Assembly: GCA_045628105.1 (NCBI GenBank) | Contig: JAZQOX010000004.1 | Location: forward strand, 1 to 22,545 | Length of the DNA stretch: 22,545 nt | Origin: UMGS1781 sp045628105 | GTDB taxonomy: Bacteria; Bacillota; Clostridia; TANB77; CAG-508 | Reading direction: 5' to 3' | Part shown: in pieces, positions 14,380 to 20,809 of the stretch | Position numbering within the stretch: the stretch's first letter is position 1 | Layout: each line of letters starts with the position of its first letter | Notes under the pieces: generated by a model | What the model saw: only the letters and a program-made list of their open reading frames with translations | Databases searched by the model: none | Told to the model about the DNA's origin: nothing | Program-made: the position numbers and the translations under genes

Positions 14380-15906
14380 ATGGATAAAAAATTAACAATG
14401 CTAATGATACTAGATGGATTCGGTGTAAACGAAAAAGAAGAGGGAAATGCTATTAAATTAGCCAATAAACCTAATATTGATAAAATATTTGCACAAAATC
14501 CAAACACATTAATAAAAACAAGCGGATTAGATGTTGGATTACCAGAAGGCCAAATGGGAAATTCTGAAGTAGGACACACCAATATAGGAGCAGGAAGAAT
14601 AGTATATCAGGAACTAACAAGAATAACAAAATCAATAGAAGATGGAGATTTCTTTACAAATCAAGAGCTAATTGCAGCGATAGATAATTGTAAGGAACAC
14701 CATTCAAAGCTTCATATTATGGGACTTTTATCAGATGGAGGAGTTCATAGCCATGTTCGTCATCTTTATGCAATATTAGAACTTGCAAAAAGAAGAGATT
14801 TTGAAGATGTTTATGTTCATTGCTTTATGGATGGAAGAGATACACCACCAGCATCTGGAGAAGGTTATATAGCTAGATTAGAAGAAAAAATGCAAGAAAA
14901 AGGTGTAGGTAAAATTGCAAGTATTTCTGGTAGATTTTATGCAATGGACCGTGATAAACGTTGGGAAAGATTGCAAAAGGCATATGATGCTTTAGTAAAT
15001 GGAGTTGGCGAAAAAGCTACAAGTGCAATGCAGGCAATAGAAGAATCATATCAAAAGGAAGTTTTTGATGAATTTGTATTACCAACTTTAATATGCAACG
15101 GTGAAGAACCTATAGCAACAATATCTGAGAACGACTCAGTTATATTCTTTAACTTTAGACCAGACAGAGCAAGAGAAATAACAAGAAGTTTAGTAGATAA
15201 AGAATTTGATGGATTTGAAAGAAAATATTTTCCAGTATATTATGTATGCTTTACAAATTATGATGAAACAATAGAGAATGTTCATATTGTATTCAAAAAA
15301 GATGAAATAAAGAATACATTTGGAGAAATTGTTTCAAAAATGGGAATGACACAATTAAGAATTGCAGAAACAGAAAAATATGCGCATGTTACATTCTTTT
15401 TCAATGGTGGAGAAGAAAAGCAATATCAAGGTGAAGATAGAATTTTAGTTCCATCACCTAAAGTTGCAACATATGATTTAAAACCTGAAATGAGTGCAAT
15501 AGAAGTAACAGATAAAGTTGTTGAAGCAATAGAATCAAAAAAATATGATACAATAATACTTAATTATGCAAACCCAGATATGGTAGGGCATACAGGAAAA
15601 CTTGAAGCAGCAATTAAAGCTATAGAAACAATAGATACATGTGTTGGAAGAGTAATAGAAGCAATAGAAAAAGTAGATGGAACAGTCCTTATTACAGCAG
15701 ATCATGGAAATTCAGAACAGATGATAGACTATAAAACAGGAGAACCACATACAGCTCATACTACAAATGTTGTTCCATTAGTTTTGGTTGGAAAAGATGT
15801 TAAATTAAAAGAAGGAAGATTAGCAGATTTAGCACCAACAATGCTAGATTTAATGGGAATAGAAAAACCACAAGAAATGACAGGCGAATCCCTAATTGAA
15901 AAATAA
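14380..15906 (+). CDS. gpmI: Phosphoglycerate mutase, 2,3-bisphosphoglycerate-independent
   Basis: 508 residues, the normal length for the manganese-dependent, alkaline-phosphatase-fold enzyme that converts 3-phosphoglycerate to 2-phosphoglycerate. Asp12 in MILDGFG and the phosphorylated Ser62 in GQMGNSEVGHTNIGAGR are the N-terminal active-site residues. Then come VHSHVRHL, HCFMDGRDTPP and FNFRPDRAREITR. The late metal motifs NYANPDMVGHTG and ITADHGNSEQM are present, as is EPHTAHTTNVVP. CGAGGAAA serves as ribosome binding site. It is the last gene of the gap-to-gpmI cluster; family A copy 4 follows, and enolase is found 2.5 kb further on. The call is certain. Confidence 0.97.
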   Translation: MDKKLTMLMILDGFGVNEKEEGNAIKLANKPNIDKIFAQNPNTLIKTSGLDVGLPEGQMGNSEVGHTNIGAGRIVYQELTRITKSIEDGDFFTNQELIAAIDNCKEHHSKLHIMGLLSDGGVHSHVRHLYAILELAKRRDFEDVYVHCFMDGRDTPPASGEGYIARLEEKMQEKGVGKIASISGRFYAMDRDKRWERLQKAYDALVNGVGEKATSAMQAIEESYQKEVFDEFVLPTLICNGEEPIATISENDSVIFFNFRPDRAREITRSLVDKEFDGFERKYFPVYYVCFTNYDETIENVHIVFKKDEIKNTFGEIVSKMGMTQLRIAETEKYAHVTFFFNGGEEKQYQGEDRILVPSPKVATYDLKPEMSAIEVTDKVVEAIESKKYDTIILNYANPDMVGHTGKLEAAIKAIETIDTCVGRVIEAIEKVDGTVLITADHGNSEQMIDYKTGEPHTAHTTNVVPLVLVGKDVKLKEGRLADLAPTMLDLMGIEKPQEMTGESLIEK

Positions 15907-15916
15907 ATTATAGTGT

Positions 15917-16172
15917 AAAGCTCGCCAAATTTTTTTGTATTATATATTTTGATTTTATAATAACTTATAATAATTTTTTAGCTCAGTTGTCTTATTTTTT
16001 TCGCAGAAGTTCTAATAAAATTTTATGGCACCCTTTCAAGACGCAACTTGAACATTTTCCATAAAATTTTCCAAGAACTTCTAGCTCAATAAATTTCGAA
16101 CCACTCGCTTTCAAAATTATTATATGTTACTATCATCTATTAAATATGTAACTACTTATGTTTGGCTACTTT
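15917..16172. repeat. Larger inverted repeat enclosing family A copy 4, ends like family B copy 2
   Basis: AAAGCTCGCCAAA (15917-15929) and TTTGGCTACTTT (16161-16172) pair at AAAG/CTTT and GCCAAA/TTTGGC. The same split pairing, AAAGT/ACTTT and GCCAAA/TTTGGC, closes the element at 18167-18293. The stretches between these ends and family A copy 4 are A+T-rich and partly complementary. The whole could be a 256-base hairpin or a nested insertion. It occupies most of the 324-base gap between gpmI and the Fe-S scaffold gene. I see no strong promoter in the remainder. Confidence 0.5.
15961..16129 (-). repeat. Family A structured repeat, copy 4 (inverted, most diverged)
   Basis: 169 bp. The arms 15961-15977 and 16113-16129 are complementary at 16 of 17 positions, although their sequence (TAACTTATAATAATTTT) is unrelated to the arms of copies 2 and 3. 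The central hairpin pairs 16005-16028 with 16059-16082 (21 of 24). The apical hairpin has changed on both sides to TTCAAG/CTTGAA. The loop-to-3' pairing AAGAC..AACT with AGTTGTCTT is kept with a two-base bulge (16038-16048 with 15985-15993). Conserved sequence such as GAGCTA and GGTTCGAAA survives on the minus strand. It lies after gpmI. Confidence 0.8.
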
Positions 16173-16230
16173 GTAGTATAAATAAAACACAACATTAATT
16201 TTAATAAAAAATAGAAAGGAAGATGCAAAA

Positions 16231-16923
16231 ATGATTTATTCAAAGGATGTAGAAGAAATGTGCACAGTAAGAAAAGGAGTTGACCATGGTCCAGCACCAA
16301 TTCCAGAAGAAGGAAAATGGGTATTAGCAAAAGAAATTAAAGACATATCAGGATTTACACATGGTATAGGATGGTGCGCACCACAACAAGGAGCATGCAA
16401 ATTAACATTAAATGTAAAGGAAGGAATTATTCAAGAAGCATTAGTTGAAACTTTAGGATGTTCAGGAATGACACATTCAGCAGCTATGGCTGGAGAAATA
16501 TTAGTTGGAAAAACTATATTAGAAGCTTTAAATACAGACTTAGTTTGTGATGCAATAAATACTGCAATGAGAGAACTATTCTTACAAATAGTTTATGGAA
16601 GAACTCAATCAGCATTCTCTGAAGGAGGATTAGCAATAGGAGGAGGTCTTGAAGATTTAGGTAAAGGAACAAGAAGCCAAGTTGGAACAATTTATTCAAC
16701 ACTTTCAAAAGGGCCAAGATACCTAGAATTAGCTGAAGGATACATAACAGAAATAGGATTAAATGAAAATGACGAAATTATTGGTTACAAATATGTTAAC
16801 CTTGGAAAAATGATGGATAATATCAAAAAAGGTTTAGAACCATTAGAAGCAATTGAAAAAGCAAGTGGACAATATGGACGTTTTGATGAGGCGGTTAAAA
16901 AGATTGACCCACGAAAGGAGTAA
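16231..16923 (+). CDS. NifU-like iron-sulfur scaffold domain protein, partner of GGGtGRT
   Basis: 230 residues. It resembles the N-terminal (IscU-like) domain of NifU. The segment LGCSGMTHSAAMAGEILVGK (residues 76-95) aligns with the cysteine-containing GC..(M/S)xxA.SM...L.GK pattern of scaffold proteins. Other cysteines (Cys11, Cys49, Cys56, Cys106) could be ligands. Databases usually label this family an iron-sulfur assembly scaffold, but a scaffold function has not been shown to my knowledge. It occurs next to a GGGtGRT protein in many anaerobes, as here. AAGGAAG sets the start. The following 71-residue membrane protein begins one base after its stop, with its ribosome binding site inside this gene, so the three genes form one operon. 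The pairing is reliable; the biochemical role is inferred. Confidence 0.85.
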   Translation: MIYSKDVEEMCTVRKGVDHGPAPIPEEGKWVLAKEIKDISGFTHGIGWCAPQQGACKLTLNVKEGIIQEALVETLGCSGMTHSAAMAGEILVGKTILEALNTDLVCDAINTAMRELFLQIVYGRTQSAFSEGGLAIGGGLEDLGKGTRSQVGTIYSTLSKGPRYLELAEGYITEIGLNENDEIIGYKYVNLGKMMDNIKKGLEPLEAIEKASGQYGRFDEAVKKIDPRKE

Positions 16924-16924
16924 A

Positions 16925-17140
16925 ATGATAATTATATTAATGTTATTAATAATTATGTTTGTTATTTCTGTGATATTAATAAAGAAAACTAAAAAAATTT
17001 TAGGCATAATATTATTAATTGTTGTAATATTAGCTAGTATGTGGTTAACTATTAGGACATATATATGGTTCCAAATAGGAAGAGAAATATCTAATGAAAT
17101 ACAATATCAAAGAGAACATAATTTAGATGGTTATAAATAA
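16925..17140 (+). CDS. Small two-helix membrane protein between the NifU-like and GGGtGRT genes
   Basis: 71 residues from the ATG at 16925, one base after the stop of the previous gene. AAAGGAG (16914-16920) lies at proper spacing, whereas the frame upstream only overlaps the previous gene. It has two hydrophobic helices (about residues 1-18 and 25-46) joined by IKKTKK, then a short charged, soluble tail ending EIQYQREHNLDGYK. The positively charged link predicts a hairpin with both ends outside, or a pair of helices. I do not recognise a family. GGGtGRT starts 13 bases after its stop, so it is firmly within the operon. Its insertion between two usually adjacent partner genes suggests either a membrane anchor for the complex or an unrelated passenger. 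Confidence 0.75.
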   Translation: MIIILMLLIIMFVISVILIKKTKKILGIILLIVVILASMWLTIRTYIWFQIGREISNEIQYQREHNLDGYK

Positions 17141-17152
17141 GGAGGAATAAAT

Positions 17153-18154
17153 ATGGCATTATTTGAAAGTTATGAAAGAAGAATTAATCAAATCAAACCA
17201 GTAATGGAAAAGTATGGTATAAAAGATTTTGATGATGCAAGAAATATTTGCAAAGAAAAAGGATTTGATCCTTTGCAGTTTGTTAATCATATTCAACCAA
17301 TTTGTTTTGAAAATGCATGCTGGGCATATACATTAGGAGCTGCAATTGCTGTAAAAAAAGGATGCACAAAAGCTGCTGACGCTGCAAAAGCAATAGGAGA
17401 AGGCTTACAAGCATTTTGTATTCCTGGTTCAGTTGCAGATGATCGTAAAGTTGGTTTAGGACATGGAAATTTAGGAGCAATGCTTTTATCAGAAGATACA
17501 AAATGTTTTGCATTCTTAGCAGGACATGAGAGTTTTGCAGCAGCAGAAGGAGCAATAGGAATTGCAAAATCTGCAAATAAAGTTAGAAAAAATCCTTTAA
17601 GAGTTATTTTAAATGGTTTAGGAAAAGATGCTGCACAAGTAATATCTAGAATAAATGGATTTACATATGTAAAAACAGAATTTGATTTCTATACAGGAAA
17701 AGTAAAAGTAGTAGAAGAAATTCCATATTCTAATGGAGAAAGAAGCAAAGTTAAATGCTATGGAGCTAACGATGTTAGAGAAGGTGTAGCTATAATGTGG
17801 ATGGAAGATGTTGATGTTTCAATAACAGGAAATTCAACAAATCCAACAAGATTCCAACATCCAGTTGCAGGAACATATAAGAAAGAAAGAATCGAACAAG
17901 GAAGAAAATATTTCTCAGTTGCTTCAGGTGGAGGAACAGGAAGAACATTACATCCAGATAATATGGCTGCAGGACCAGCTTCATATGGTATGACAGACAC
18001 TATGGGAAGAATGCATTCAGATGCACAATTTGCAGGATCATCTTCAGTTCCAGCCCATGTTGAAATGATGGGATTAATAGGAATGGGAAATAACCCAATG
18101 GTTGGAGCAACAGTTTCAGTAGCAGTTGCTGTTGAAGAAGGAATGTCTAAATAA
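17153..18154 (+). CDS. GGGtGRT family protein
   Basis: 333 residues, full length for this family, which is named after the motif GGGTGRT seen here at residues 259-265 in ASGGGTGRTLHPDN. Also conserved are the cysteine-containing PICFENACWAYTLGAA, the glycine-rich VGLGHGNLGAMLLSED, the LAGHESFAAAEGAIG segment, and the C-terminal DAQFAGSSSVPAHVEMMGLIGMGNNPMVGAT. The protein appears cytoplasmic, with no signal or membrane helix. Its activity is unknown. The constant pairing with a NifU-like protein suggests a metal- or sulfur-dependent enzyme or cofactor step in anaerobes. AAGGAGGAATAAAT gives a strong start. It is the last gene of its operon; family B copy 2 begins 13 bases after the stop. The family call is confident. 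Confidence 0.92.
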   Translation: MALFESYERRINQIKPVMEKYGIKDFDDARNICKEKGFDPLQFVNHIQPICFENACWAYTLGAAIAVKKGCTKAADAAKAIGEGLQAFCIPGSVADDRKVGLGHGNLGAMLLSEDTKCFAFLAGHESFAAAEGAIGIAKSANKVRKNPLRVILNGLGKDAAQVISRINGFTYVKTEFDFYTGKVKVVEEIPYSNGERSKVKCYGANDVREGVAIMWMEDVDVSITGNSTNPTRFQHPVAGTYKKERIEQGRKYFSVASGGGTGRTLHPDNMAAGPASYGMTDTMGRMHSDAQFAGSSSVPAHVEMMGLIGMGNNPMVGATVSVAVAVEEGMSK

Positions 18155-18166
18155 TAATAATTTTCT

Positions 18167-18293
18167 AAAGTAGCCAAACGCAGGAGTTTTATATTTAGTC
18201 AAAATCGAGGACCTGAGCCAACATCGAAGGCGTGTCAAACGTAGGCTCGATGAAGAATAAATATAAAAGCTCCGACGAGATTTGGCGGACTTT
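18167..18293. repeat. Family B long nested hairpin, copy 2 (GGGtGRT-eno gap)
   Basis: The outermost pairing is AAAGT/ACTTT and GCCAAA/TTTGGC (18167-18178 with 18281-18293). The next helix is GGAGTTTTATATTTA (18183-18197) with TAAATATAAAAGCTCC (18258-18273), with one bulged C. Inside, ATCGAG (18204-18209) pairs with CTCGAT (18246-18251), and GCC/GGC can close an inner loop. It shares ACGCAGGAGTT..TATATTT and the matching right arm with copy 1 at 11457, while the interior differs. It lies between the GGGtGRT gene and the predicted eno promoter, whose -35 overlaps the right end. Confidence 0.7.
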
Positions 18294-18309
18294 ATAGTAC
18301 TAATATAAT
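18282..18309 (+). promoter_or_regulatory. Putative eno promoter at the edge of the family B element
   Basis: A perfect -10 TATAAT (18304-18309) lies 16 bases after TTGGCG (18282-18287), a 4/6 match. The -35 is part of the right arm of the family B repeat. The start near 18316 would place the following terminator-like hairpin in the eno leader. Confidence 0.45.
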
Positions 18310-18347
18310 AACAAGTAAGAGTATAAAATCCTAAAAATGGAAATAAT

Positions 18348-18384
18348 AATAAAGACAGATATTTTATCTGTCTTTATTTAATTT
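18348..18384 (+). terminator. Strong hairpin immediately before the eno ribosome binding site
   Basis: AATAAAGACAGATA (18348-18361) pairs perfectly with TATCTGTCTTTATT (18365-18378) around TTT, followed by TAATTTT. AGGAGG begins about 8 bases after the hairpin. It can end transcripts from the GGGtGRT operon. If eno is transcribed from 18282-18309, it could also act as an attenuator in its leader. Confidence 0.75.
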
Positions 18385-18398
18385 TAGGAGGAAATATT

Positions 18399-19688
18399 AT
18401 GGATTATTTATCTATTAAACAAATTAAAGGATTAGAAATATTGGATTCAAGAGGAAATCCTACAGTTCAAGTTGAAGTAATTCTTGAAAATGGAACAAAA
18501 GGTATTGCGATGGTACCGTCTGGTGCTTCAACAGGAAGTTTTGAAGCAATTGAGTTAAGAGATGGCGACAAAAATAGATATTTCGGAAAAGGAGTTCTAA
18601 AAGCAGTAGAAAATATAAATAAAATAATTGCACCTGAGCTTGAAGGAATGAATGTATTTGACCAATTGGCTATAGACAAAAAATTAATAGAACTAGATGG
18701 CACAGAAAGTAAAAGAAAACTTGGGGCAAACGCAACACTTGGAGTATCACTAGCCATTGCAAGAGCCGCAGCAGAAGCAAAGAACATGAGATTATACAAA
18801 TACATTGGGGGAACAAATTCTAAAACTCTTCCAGTTCCAATGATGAATATTTTAAATGGTGGCAAACATGCAGACAATAATGTAAATATACAAGAATTTA
18901 TGATAATGCCGATAGGAGCAAAAACGTTTAGAGAATGTATAAGAATGGCTGCAGAAATATATCATACTTTAAAGAGTGTGTTAAAAACAAAAGGTTTTAC
19001 AACAGGTGTAGGAGATGAAGGAGGATTCGCACCAAATTTACAAAATGATGAAGAAGCTATAAAACTTATTATAGAAGCAATTCAAAAAGCTGGGTATAAT
19101 CCTGGAACAGATATTGTACTTGCATTAGACGTTGCCAGTACAGAAATGTATGAGGAAGCAAAAAAGGTTGGAAAAGAAGGGAACTATTATTTTTGGAAAA
19201 CAAAAGAATTGAAAACAGTTGATGAAATGATAGATTACCTTGAAGATTTATCAAATAAATACCCAATATATTCAATAGAAGATGGATTAGCAGAAGAAGA
19301 CTGGGGAGGATGGAAAAAGTTAACAGAAAGATTAGGAAATAGAATTCAACTAGTTGGAGATGACCTATTTGTTACAAATATAAAAAGACTACAAAAGGGA
19401 TTAGATAATAAAATAGCAAACAGCATATTAATAAAATTAAACCAAATAGGAACATTAACAGAAACTTTAGATGCAATAGAATTAGCAAATAAAAATGGAT
19501 ACACAGCCGTTATATCACATAGATCAGGAGAAACAGAAGATACAAGTATAGCAGATATAGCAGTTGCAGTAAATGCAGGACAAATCAAAACTGGAGCACC
19601 ATGCAGAACAGACAGAGTAGCAAAATACAATAGGTTATTAAATATAGAAGTAGAATTAAGCGAAAATGCAGTATTTCCGAGCAAGTAA
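18399..19688 (+). CDS. eno: Enolase (phosphopyruvate hydratase)
   Basis: 429 residues, normal length. It dehydrates 2-phosphoglycerate to phosphoenolpyruvate and completes the lower glycolytic set of this window. N-terminal ILDSRGNPTVQVEV and VPSGASTGSFEAIELRDGD are typical, including the mobile SGAST loop. The C-terminal barrel shows MNILNGGKHADNNVNIQEFM, VGDEGGFAPNL with the catalytic glutamate, LALDVASTEM, YSIEDGLAEEDWGGW, VGDDLFVTN, and LIKLNQIGTLTETL with the catalytic lysine. SHRSGETEDTSIADIAVA and the end GAPCRTDRVAKYNRLL follow. TAGGAGG precedes the ATG. It is separated from gpmI by the GGGtGRT operon and is probably transcribed alone. No terminator is visible after it; the next promoter starts two bases past the stop. 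The call is certain. Confidence 0.97.
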   Translation: MDYLSIKQIKGLEILDSRGNPTVQVEVILENGTKGIAMVPSGASTGSFEAIELRDGDKNRYFGKGVLKAVENINKIIAPELEGMNVFDQLAIDKKLIELDGTESKRKLGANATLGVSLAIARAAAEAKNMRLYKYIGGTNSKTLPVPMMNILNGGKHADNNVNIQEFMIMPIGAKTFRECIRMAAEIYHTLKSVLKTKGFTTGVGDEGGFAPNLQNDEEAIKLIIEAIQKAGYNPGTDIVLALDVASTEMYEEAKKVGKEGNYYFWKTKELKTVDEMIDYLEDLSNKYPIYSIEDGLAEEDWGGWKKLTERLGNRIQLVGDDLFVTNIKRLQKGLDNKIANSILIKLNQIGTLTETLDAIELANKNGYTAVISHRSGETEDTSIADIAVAVNAGQIKTGAPCRTDRVAKYNRLLNIEVELSENAVFPSK

Positions 19689-19689
19689 A

Positions 19690-19718
19690 TTGACAGAATA
19701 GCAACAGAATGTTATAAT
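19690..19718 (+). promoter_or_regulatory. Consensus sigma-A promoter for the small HTH gene
   Basis: A perfect TTGACA (19690-19695), a 17-base spacer and a perfect TATAAT (19713-19718). This is the only 12/12 match I found in the window, starting two bases after the eno stop. The leader is ~57 bases. Confidence 0.9.
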
Positions 19719-19781
19719 AATAAATGCAAAACTTTTAAAAAGGGTAGATTGCTATTCAATTTTTTACAAGGAGGAATCATC

Positions 19782-20018
19782 ATGATTTCCGTAAAAGACC
19801 TTATACAGCAAGGCGACCTCATAGAGGTCGACATCGGAAACAGAATATGGAATATTGAAAGAAGGAGAAGAAGCAATAACATTACCATGGATCAACTGGC
19901 TAAATTAGCCGGTATTTCTTTGGAAGAAGCTACTCAGGTCATGCATTTGAACTATGCATCTATTGATGAGAAGATGATTGCGAAGCTTGAGAAAGCACTG
20001 GGATTGGAGCTTGAATAA
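19782..20018 (+). CDS. Small XRE-like helix-turn-helix protein
   Basis: 78 residues from the ATG at 19782, just after AAGGAGGAATCATC; the frame is open for 11 codons further upstream without a ribosome binding site. The C-terminal half, TMDQLAKLAGISLEEATQ, fits a Cro/C1-type helix-turn-helix, and DEKMIAKLEKALGLELE fits its closing helices. The N-terminal part has an arginine-rich segment (NIERRRRSNN). It would act as a small DNA-binding regulator with unknown targets. Its base composition is richer in G+C (GACCTC, GGAAGAAGC, GGATTGGAGC) than the neighbouring genes. It has the strongest promoter in the window and a long hairpin after it. These features fit a recently acquired or highly expressed single-gene unit. 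The HTH assignment is good; the role is open. Confidence 0.78.
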   Translation: MISVKDLIQQGDLIEVDIGNRIWNIERRRRSNNITMDQLAKLAGISLEEATQVMHLNYASIDEKMIAKLEKALGLELE

Positions 20019-20031
20019 GCTTCAATCCCGC

Positions 20032-20069
20032 GGACCTTTGATTCAGAAATATTCTTGAATCAAAGGTCC
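20032..20069 (+). terminator. Terminator after the HTH gene
   Basis: GGACCTTTGATTCA (20032-20045) pairs perfectly with TGAATCAAAGGTCC (20056-20069). The 10-base loop can extend the stem a little further. AACCTTTATT follows. It begins 14 bases after the stop. Confidence 0.82.
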
Positions 20070-20118
20070 AACCTTTATTATTTAAACATATATTTATAAT
20101 AAAATACATCCAATCTTC

Positions 20119-20147
20119 TTGAAAAAGCAAAAAGGTTGTAGTATAAT
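20119..20147 (+). promoter_or_regulatory. tRNA-Gln promoter
   Basis: TTGAAA (20119-20124), a 17-base spacer and a perfect TATAAT (20142-20147), 18 bases before the mature tRNA 5' end. Confidence 0.82.
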
Positions 20148-20164
20148 AAAACAAGTTTAAGAAT

Positions 20165-20240
20165 TGGGGTATCGCCAAGTGGTAAGGCATCGGATTCTGA
20201 TTCCGACATTCCCTAGGTTCGAATCCTAGTACCCCAGCCA
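20165..20240 (+). tRNA. tRNA-Gln (anticodon CTG)
   Basis: All arms fold. The acceptor TGGGGTA pairs with TACCCCA, the D stem is GCC/GGC with the loop AAGTGGTAA, and the anticodon stem TCGGA/TCCGA encloses TTCTGAT, giving anticodon CTG for CAG codons. The T arm is CTAGG-TTCGAAT-CCTAG. The discriminator is G and the CCA is encoded. The variable region (CATTCC) is six bases, one more than usual for this tRNA. It has its own promoter and terminator, so it is a single-gene unit. Confidence 0.96.
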
Positions 20241-20241
20241 T

Positions 20242-20274
20242 AAGAGATACTTTTGATGGTATCTCTTTTTTTTT
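20242..20274 (+). terminator. Terminator after tRNA-Gln
   Basis: AAGAGATAC (20242-20250) pairs with GTATCTCTT (20259-20267), followed by a run of T to 20274. A classical intrinsic terminator. Confidence 0.92.
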
Positions 20275-20300
20275 GCAATTAACATAAAATATGGTAATAT
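20273..20300 (+). promoter_or_regulatory. Possible promoter for the 25-residue small gene
   Basis: TTGCAA (20273-20278), a 16-base spacer and TAATAT (20295-20300) preceded by TGG. It would give a ~95-base leader to the small reading frame at 20401. Moderate matches only. Confidence 0.35.
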
Positions 20301-20400
20301 TAAATAGCAAAAATGTACAGTTATCCTTATTTTTACAACTATGGAATAAAAAATATTCGAGGTCAGCATAGTTTAGAATTACTTTTAAGGAGGATATTTT

Positions 20401-20478
20401 ATGGACTACGTATATTACTGGAATGAAAAGTATTATAGGAATGGATTTGCAGATGTAATTGAATTATTTTATTTATAG
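20401..20478 (+). CDS. Possible small protein, 25 residues, aromatic-rich
   Basis: The frame ATG to TAG encodes MDYVYYWNEKYYRNGFADVI followed by ELFYL. Ideal initiation signals support it: AAGGAGG (20387-20393) and a 7-base spacer to ATG. Six tyrosines, one tryptophan and two phenylalanines in 25 residues are unusual. There is no signal peptide and no long hydrophobic helix. It stands alone between the tRNA terminator and the next operon, with a possible promoter at 20273-20300. It matches nothing I recognise. It could be a real small protein, a leader peptide, or the remnant start of a degraded gene. Confidence 0.5.
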   Translation: MDYVYYWNEKYYRNGFADVIELFYL

Positions 20479-20545
20479 AAAAGATACAATATTTTAATGT
20501 TAATTTAATAATATTATAATATAAAATTAAAAGTGGAGGTTAGTT

Positions 20546-20800
20546 ATGAAAAATAAAATTATTTATTTAATTATAGGTATTTTAATAGGTGCTATTATTA
20601 CAACAGCAGGATTTTTAATTTATAATAAAACTATTTCTAAAAATTCAAACACACCAGAAATGATGCAAAGAGATAAAAATGGACAAATGGGAGAACCACC
20701 AAGTGGAGATATGAAGGAAAGACCAGAAAAACCAAGTGAAGTTGATGGAGAAGAACCACCTGAAAAACCTAACGAAAGCACAAGCAGTTCAAATAGTTAG
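20546..20800 (+). CDS. Small membrane-anchored protein with Pro/Glu-rich tail
   Basis: 84 residues. One N-terminal hydrophobic helix (about residues 5-26, KIIYLIIGILIGAIITTAGF) is followed by an external tail rich in Pro, Glu, Lys and Ser (GEPPSGDMKERPEKPSEVDG) ending in a serine run. No enzymatic motif is present. GGAGG precedes the start, and a TATAAT at 20515-20520 may belong to its promoter. It ends 9 bases before the start of the beta-helix gene, whose own N-terminus has a similar layout of helix followed by a Met/Asp/Gln-rich stretch. The pair probably forms a cell-surface unit. No family is recognised. Confidence 0.8.
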   Translation: MKNKIIYLIIGILIGAIITTAGFLIYNKTISKNSNTPEMMQRDKNGQMGEPPSGDMKERPEKPSEVDGEEPPEKPNESTSSSNS

Positions 20801-20809
20801 GAGGTAAGT

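Noticed and set aside
13788..14582. 264-codon antisense frame over tpiA and the start of gpmI
   Set aside because: It lies opposite two certain genes, has no ribosome binding site and no recognisable domain; such frames follow from the A-rich codon bias of the sense genes.
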